Assembly: GCF_041146395.1 (NCBI RefSeq) | Contig: NC_090989.1 | Coordinates: forward strand, 223,790,843 to 223,854,842 | Reading direction: 5' to 3' | DNA from: Eulemur rufifrons | Lineage: Eukaryota; Chordata; Mammalia; Primates; Lemuridae | Length of the DNA stretch: 64,000 nt | Shown here: in pieces, positions 58,625 through 64,000 of the stretch | How the letters are laid out: each line of letters starts with the position of its first letter | Numbering within the stretch: the stretch's first letter is position 1 | The notes under the pieces: model-generated | Database searches by the model: none | Seen by the model: the letters and a program-made list of their open reading frames with translations, nothing else | Told to the model about the DNA's origin: nothing | Position numbers and translations under genes: made by a program

Positions 58625-59060
58625 ATTAAACCCAACCACCAAGTAGGGCCTGCTGCAAGGGAATTACAAAACTGCATGTGTTCCAAGCACTGTCTGTAAA
58701 AATCATAACAACACAAACTCCTATGATGCAAGGGTCTCAAGAATATTTTTGTGAATTTGTTATTTTCTTTACATCATTTAGTGAACATTCCTTGTCTCCT
58801 AGAAGGTGCCTATTATTATACAAAGAATCACCTGCAGTCCTTGCATAGAACTGCCTACAGGCTTCTCCCTGAGTCATAAGTACTATGCAACAAATTGCAG
58901 CTTTGCCTGAACATGCTCCTGTATTTAGCGTTTGTACTTTACTATGGATGGAAATCCCATGCTTGCTGTGGACAGGAAGTTATTGCCAGTGGAGGTAAGG
59001 GTATAGTGGGCCTATGTGTGGGTGAATGATGGATTTTTCATAACTCCACAAATGTTTTGA
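58625..59060. other. No recognisable feature
   Basis: A faint MIR-like phrase near 58,680-58,740. Otherwise nothing. Confidence 0.45.
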
Positions 59061-59064
59061 CATT

Positions 59065-59440
59065 AAAAATACTGAGTTTTCAGCCATAAAAAGGAATGAA
59101 GTTCTGATATGTGCTACAGTGTGGATGAGCCTCAAAAACATTATGCTACATGAAAGAAATCAGACACAAAAGGACCCATATTGTGTGATTCCATTTATAT
59201 GAAATATCCAGAATGGTTAAATGAACATAAACCAAAAGCAGATAGTGGTTGCCTAGGGCCACAGAGAGTAGGGAGTAGGGACTGACTGTTTAGTGACTGT
59301 GGGGTTTTATTCTGGAGTGGTGAAAATGTCTTGGAACAAGATAGAGGTGGTGGTTACCTCTATTTTTCACTGTACTCATTTTAATGGTTAATTTTATGAT
59401 CTGTGAATTTCACCTCAATACACATAAGTAAATAAATAAA
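59065..59440 (+). mobile_element. L1M 3' end
   Basis: TTATGCTACATGAAAGAAAT, GATTCCATTTATATGAAATA, TAGTGGTTGCCTAGGGCC, GGTGAAAATGTCTTGG and GTGAATTTCACCTCAATAC run in the order of an old L1 3' UTR, ending in a short AAATAAATAAAT tail. Confidence 0.85.
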
Positions 59441-59444
59441 TGAG

Positions 59445-61000
59445 GCCGCTATGCTAAGCAAACTCTGGGGTAGACAACTCATTTCTTTACAATCTAGTAT
59501 TAAAACATATTCTGGATCAAGTTCTAGAGTAGTGGCTCCTAGCCAAGATATTATGATTTATTTTATATGACCCTGGATGGAATATGTCTTCTAAGTACTC
59601 TACTTTTTGGATTTTGACAAAAGGCTTAAAGAGCAGAAAATCCATAAAATTTTAATATTCACTTTTAATTTTTGTAACTAAGGTAATAAATACTTGCTAA
59701 AAAAAGTTATAGTATGCCAAAATTTGTAGTAGAGTAATAACTAGAATAAAAACTTTACCTCCCACTCTCCTAAAATTAGTTGCCTACTTGCACTTTCTTG
59801 TAACCGAACCAGATGAGATAATAAAACGAAAGTGTTACGTTAACTCTGAGGCACCTTTTGAATGCAAGGCATTATTATTAGTGTAAATAACAATACTCAT
59901 CAAAGAGACAGCACAAAGTAAAACACTGCCATGTTACAGTGCACACTTGAAGATGAAATGGCAGTAATAGCTAACCAGCGACATTGGTGGTCTATTATTT
60001 TACAATCAACAGGCAGTAATTAAGCAAGAAACGTCAACTGCTACAGTTTCAATTTGATAATAACCAGATAGGACACACCAGTAGAATGTGCACATACAAG
60101 ATAAGCCTTGTCCTCCTGAAGCAAGGAGTTGCCCAGGTTGTCACCCCCGGGAATCTAGACTGCCCCAAGGGGCCTTATGTGGAGTAAAACTTGTCCAAGA
60201 AAGAATGTGAAGTTCTCTGACTTATGGCCGGGCTCAGGACAGTCTGCTGAGCAAGAGGGAGCAAGTGAGAGGTGAGGCAATCGCCAAGCCTAGCTCAAGT
60301 CCAGCACCTTCCTTCAGAATCCAGCTTTTGCTTTTCCCTGGGGAGGAAGACCTTCCCTTGGTCCATGAACCCACAACTGTGTGGGCCGAGAGCGGGGGCG
60401 GGGGGGGGGAGGTGTACATAATGCAGGGGGCAGGGAGTATGAAAATTGATGGGATTTGCCACCTGTAAATGTGTTGCTTTTATGGGGCTGAATCTTGAAG
60501 AGACATTCTCTTGCTTGTCTGCACCATGCAAGATAGATTCTGGGCTGGGAACTAGTCTTTCCATTCTAGACCAGGTCAAGCTGCTGCCACCTCGGCGTGA
60601 TTTGAAAGTGGTAAGCCAGGCCATGGCCTTACTGCAAAGCCAGAGGACAGCTGGACAAGAGGGACAGGGAGTTGGAGAGAGAACAAGATCAAAAGAGAGA
60701 TGGCGCCAGTAGCCCTGTAAGGGATCTCACACCTAACTTCTCCTTGGTGTGGTCATCTGTAAAATGGGCGGCAGCTCTGCCCCACTGGCCTCCAACAAAT
60801 TTCTTGTTAGAAGAGACTGAGAACGAGTGAGTGAGAAAGACAGACAGATAGAGACAGAGCCAGAGAGATGGATAGTGAGACCAAGAGAGAAGAGAAGGTG
60901 GGGACGTGATGATAAATAGAAAAATACACCAACAGCTAAGTCTTCTATCAGCACTTCCTAACCTCTGTATATCCCACGTCACCAAGACTCCAGGTGTTAA
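59445..61000. other. Unassigned, partly GC-rich
   Basis: 60,100-60,720 is GC-richer and contains the G-tract at 60,394. 60,820-60,900 is a (GA)-rich patch. Overlapping frames on both strands (60,234-60,985) show no known domain. Confidence 0.45.
60394..60412 (+). other. G-rich tract, possible G-quadruplex
   Basis: Five Gs, a C, then a run of nine or ten Gs and AGG. The long run can supply several G-triplets. It is not inside any recognised repeat. Confidence 0.55.
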
Positions 61001-61012
61001 GAGTCAACACAA

Positions 61013-61870
<858 letters not shown>

Positions 61871-61874
61871 ATCT

Positions 61875-63915
61875 CCAGCAGTGAAGGATGTGATTAAGCA
61901 CCACTCGCTTCCCAAAAAAGTCTCACGGAATGTTCACATGGGACATGTCAACCAAGCCACTAAGATGGACTAGATACCAGATTCCAAGGTGAGGTGCGGA
62001 GCCTAGATGCACTATTTCAAAGGACACAGCCCCAAACCCTTTTCACCAGTCTTAAACCTCTTACCCCACAGGGAGCTCGCAAATGAGTCAGGCTGTTGGT
62101 GGCTAAGAGAAGAGACTGTTTGAAGCAAGTAGGCTGCAGTCTGGTCCTACCTAAAGGCTAAGGGTAGAGGGGGAGAGAACCTTCCCTGCCTGCCCCTCCC
62201 ACTTCCAGCCTGGGGCGGGGGTTTGCAACCGGACATTAACATGAGAGGCTTACAGTAGGAGGGCACTGTGCCCTTGTTGGGGACTTCTGTCTGAGAAATC
62301 TGAAGGACCAGGAGTGGGCTGGCTGGATGCTGGAGGACGAGCCAGAGGAAACCACAGCTGCACTGGGAGCAGCCTGCACTCTTCCAGTTTATGGGAGCAA
62401 AGGATGTGTATGCCCATAGACCACGCCACAAGCATATGTACAGGGCTGTATTAGGCTCTTCCCAACAAGGTCCACCTGGACAGCAATGGAACCCAGCAGA
62501 CAGGAGTACACATGGACCCGCTAACTTTCAAGAGCCTCACAAAGGAGTTTGCAACAAGGCTGAAGAGAGTGCAGCAGCCAGACCAAGGAAACTGGAGGTA
62601 AGAGAACCCCAGAGACAGAGTGAGGGGTATCTCTGAAGAATGCATAAAAGGGCCCCACAAGAGAAAGAATTGACTGTAAACATCCACAACACAAAGAAAG
62701 CACTCCTGTGATACTGCCGCCTTTCCTGTGGCCCTTCCTGTTCCTTCCTCATCCCCTAACCCCAACCCGGAAGTAACAGCTGCTGAGTAAGCGAGAGAGA
62801 AAGCCTCCAACCACCGCCCTTCTCCTTGCAACAGGCCCTAGCTAGAGGAAAGGGAGCAGTTATAAATATGAATGAGGTTGGAAGCTTTGACTATTCTATG
62901 ATACTAGACATTTTAAGTATCTGGAAAATTAAAGTTGGGTTTTTTATTGCATAAGAGGAATCAGAATAGCCATGTGATATGTTTTCATCCAAAAACAGGG
63001 GAAATGCTTTCCACTGAATATATTTTAATGGCAGAGTGGGAGACTCTCCCACTAAAGTTGTTTTTTGATGGCATCCCAGGAAATCTGTTTTTCCGAGGCA
63101 GATTACACATAGGCCCTCTTTATGGCAGCACACCTCAGGGAAAATGTACTTTCCAAAAATGAGATCCAGCATGTCCCAGCTTGAACACTAAGATCACTAT
63201 GGTTTCCAGGTTTACTTGTAACACTGTCCATCCTTCGCCAGCCCATGCAGAGCCTTCTGCAGCAGAAGCAGCTGAGGCTACTGACCTCCTGCCTATCTCA
63301 CCCTCTTCCTCTTCCAGAAGACAAACATGGCTCAGGAAGGGATGGATCCTGGTCACCAGGAACCACCACCAAGCTCAGCTCTGGTCCTCCTGAAAGGGGC
63401 TCGACTGAGCTCCCAACTTCAAGCCTTGTCAATCTTCTTCTTAGATGTCACCCAGAACAGGATTCCTGGCACCTTCATCTGGGACCCAGCTGAGAAGCTC
63501 AGAGCCTCAATGCATACTCTGTAGTAAACCCAAGAAGTATCAGTCACAGGACGGGGGTCTCTGTAATGCCATTCATGCATTCTCCCCTTGTCTTACGCGT
63601 CATGAAAAGCAAATCTTAAAGTGCAGGGCAGTGAAATGTGAAATGGAACTCATCTTCAGTAAGCTGGCACTGAGGTCAAGCAAATGTGCCAAAGTCAACA
63701 GTCTCCGCAGCATCATATGCCGGTGGGTTTTAGCAAATCCACACACACTGGCTGGGTCTTTGTGCTATTGCAAATCTTGCTTACCAAATCCATACTATGT
63801 GGAAGGGATTTCTCCTCACACATATGCACTGCTCCATGAGAGCAGTGAGATAATTTTAAAAGACATTTTGGCATTTGGGCTGTTTTAAAAATACAAAGTA
63901 GAGGATCTGAAGGTT
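61875..63915. other. Unassigned, moderately GC-rich
   Basis: Many overlapping frames of 60-147 codons on both strands, none with a known domain. A pyrimidine tract followed by CAG (about 63,300-63,318) looks like a plus-strand splice acceptor, but no matching exon is recognised. Confidence 0.45.
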
Positions 63916-63919
63916 TCTG

Positions 63920-64000
63920 GGCCTGCCATCCACTAGGTTTTGAGCTCCTTGAAGGCAGGGACTGTGTCTAATCTACTTTTGTATCCCCTGGGGCCCAGCA
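63920..64000 (+). mobile_element. L2 3' end, cut by the window edge
   Basis: TTTTGAGCTCCTTGAAGGCA, GGGACTGTGTCTAATCTACT and ATCCCCTGGGGCCCAGCA fit the L2 3' end, which would continue beyond base 64,000. Confidence 0.75.

Noticed and set aside
62451..62831. 126-codon minus-strand frame
   Set aside because: No known domain, and overlapping frames of similar size occur on both strands in this GC-richer stretch.
63445..63888. 147-codon plus-strand frame with an upstream splice-acceptor-like tract
   Set aside because: No known domain, no matching donor or partner exon. It is worth a transcript check but not a gene call.

Overview
The window is mammalian nuclear DNA, almost certainly from a strepsirrhine primate and probably a lemur. 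Three Alu elements (13,878, 22,127 and 61,013) carry the strepsirrhine versions of the sequence (left monomer CTGAGCAAGAGCGAGAC, a duplicated-looking AAATAGAAA linker, right monomer GAGCTAGRCTGAYGCCACGG). They lie among older mammalian repeats (L2, MIR, L1M, MLT1, MER5A, Tigger, other hAT elements). There are no operons, ribosome binding sites, CRISPR arrays or phage genes.

Only one gene can be supported: PABIR1 (FAM122A), an intact intronless gene on the minus strand (CDS 26,140-27,000, 286 aa). It encodes the nuclear inhibitor of PP2A-B55. Its CpG-island promoter (about 26,580-27,230) carries an NRF1-type palindrome. From general knowledge, PABIR1 is a retrocopy of the X-linked PABIR2/FAM122B and sits, in the same orientation, inside a large 5' intron of PIP5K1B on human 9q21. 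The rest of the window is therefore best read as PIP5K1B intron, transcribed from high to low coordinates. I recognise no PIP5K1B coding exon here.

Layout. 1-13 kb: AT-rich intron with L2 and MIR relics, an L1 ORF2 relic (9.7-10.5 kb) and a C/T-rich stretch (4.6-7.3 kb). 13-24 kb: L1M with an Alu, a long L2 (15.9-17.3 kb), a 47-bp alternating purine-pyrimidine tract (19.15 kb), MIRs, a second Alu and two L2 copies. 24.4-27.2 kb: PABIR1 with its 3' flank and promoter. 27-38 kb: L2 and MIR relics, plus a Tigger3/4-type DNA transposon inserted in an L1M (30.98-32.6 kb). 38-41 kb: an Alu monomer and several old minus-strand L1 pieces. 43-50 kb: MIR, an MLT1 LTR, a short L1 insertion with a 60-bp foldback of its own flank (46.3-46.65 kb), and two copies of one hAT-type element, one split by a 1.9-kb L1/HAL1. 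52-54 kb: a long L1M with an AluJ. 54-64 kb: a homopurine tract, MIR, MER5A inside MIR, MLT1, L1M, a third young-looking Alu, L2 relics and unassigned sequence.

No new gene system is visible. The most informative observations are mechanistic and evolutionary: the foldback at the L1 insertion, the nested transposons that give relative ages, and the promoter architecture of the retrogene. Repeat names come from recognising consensus features by eye, not from a database search. Boundaries of old repeats are approximate, by tens of bases.
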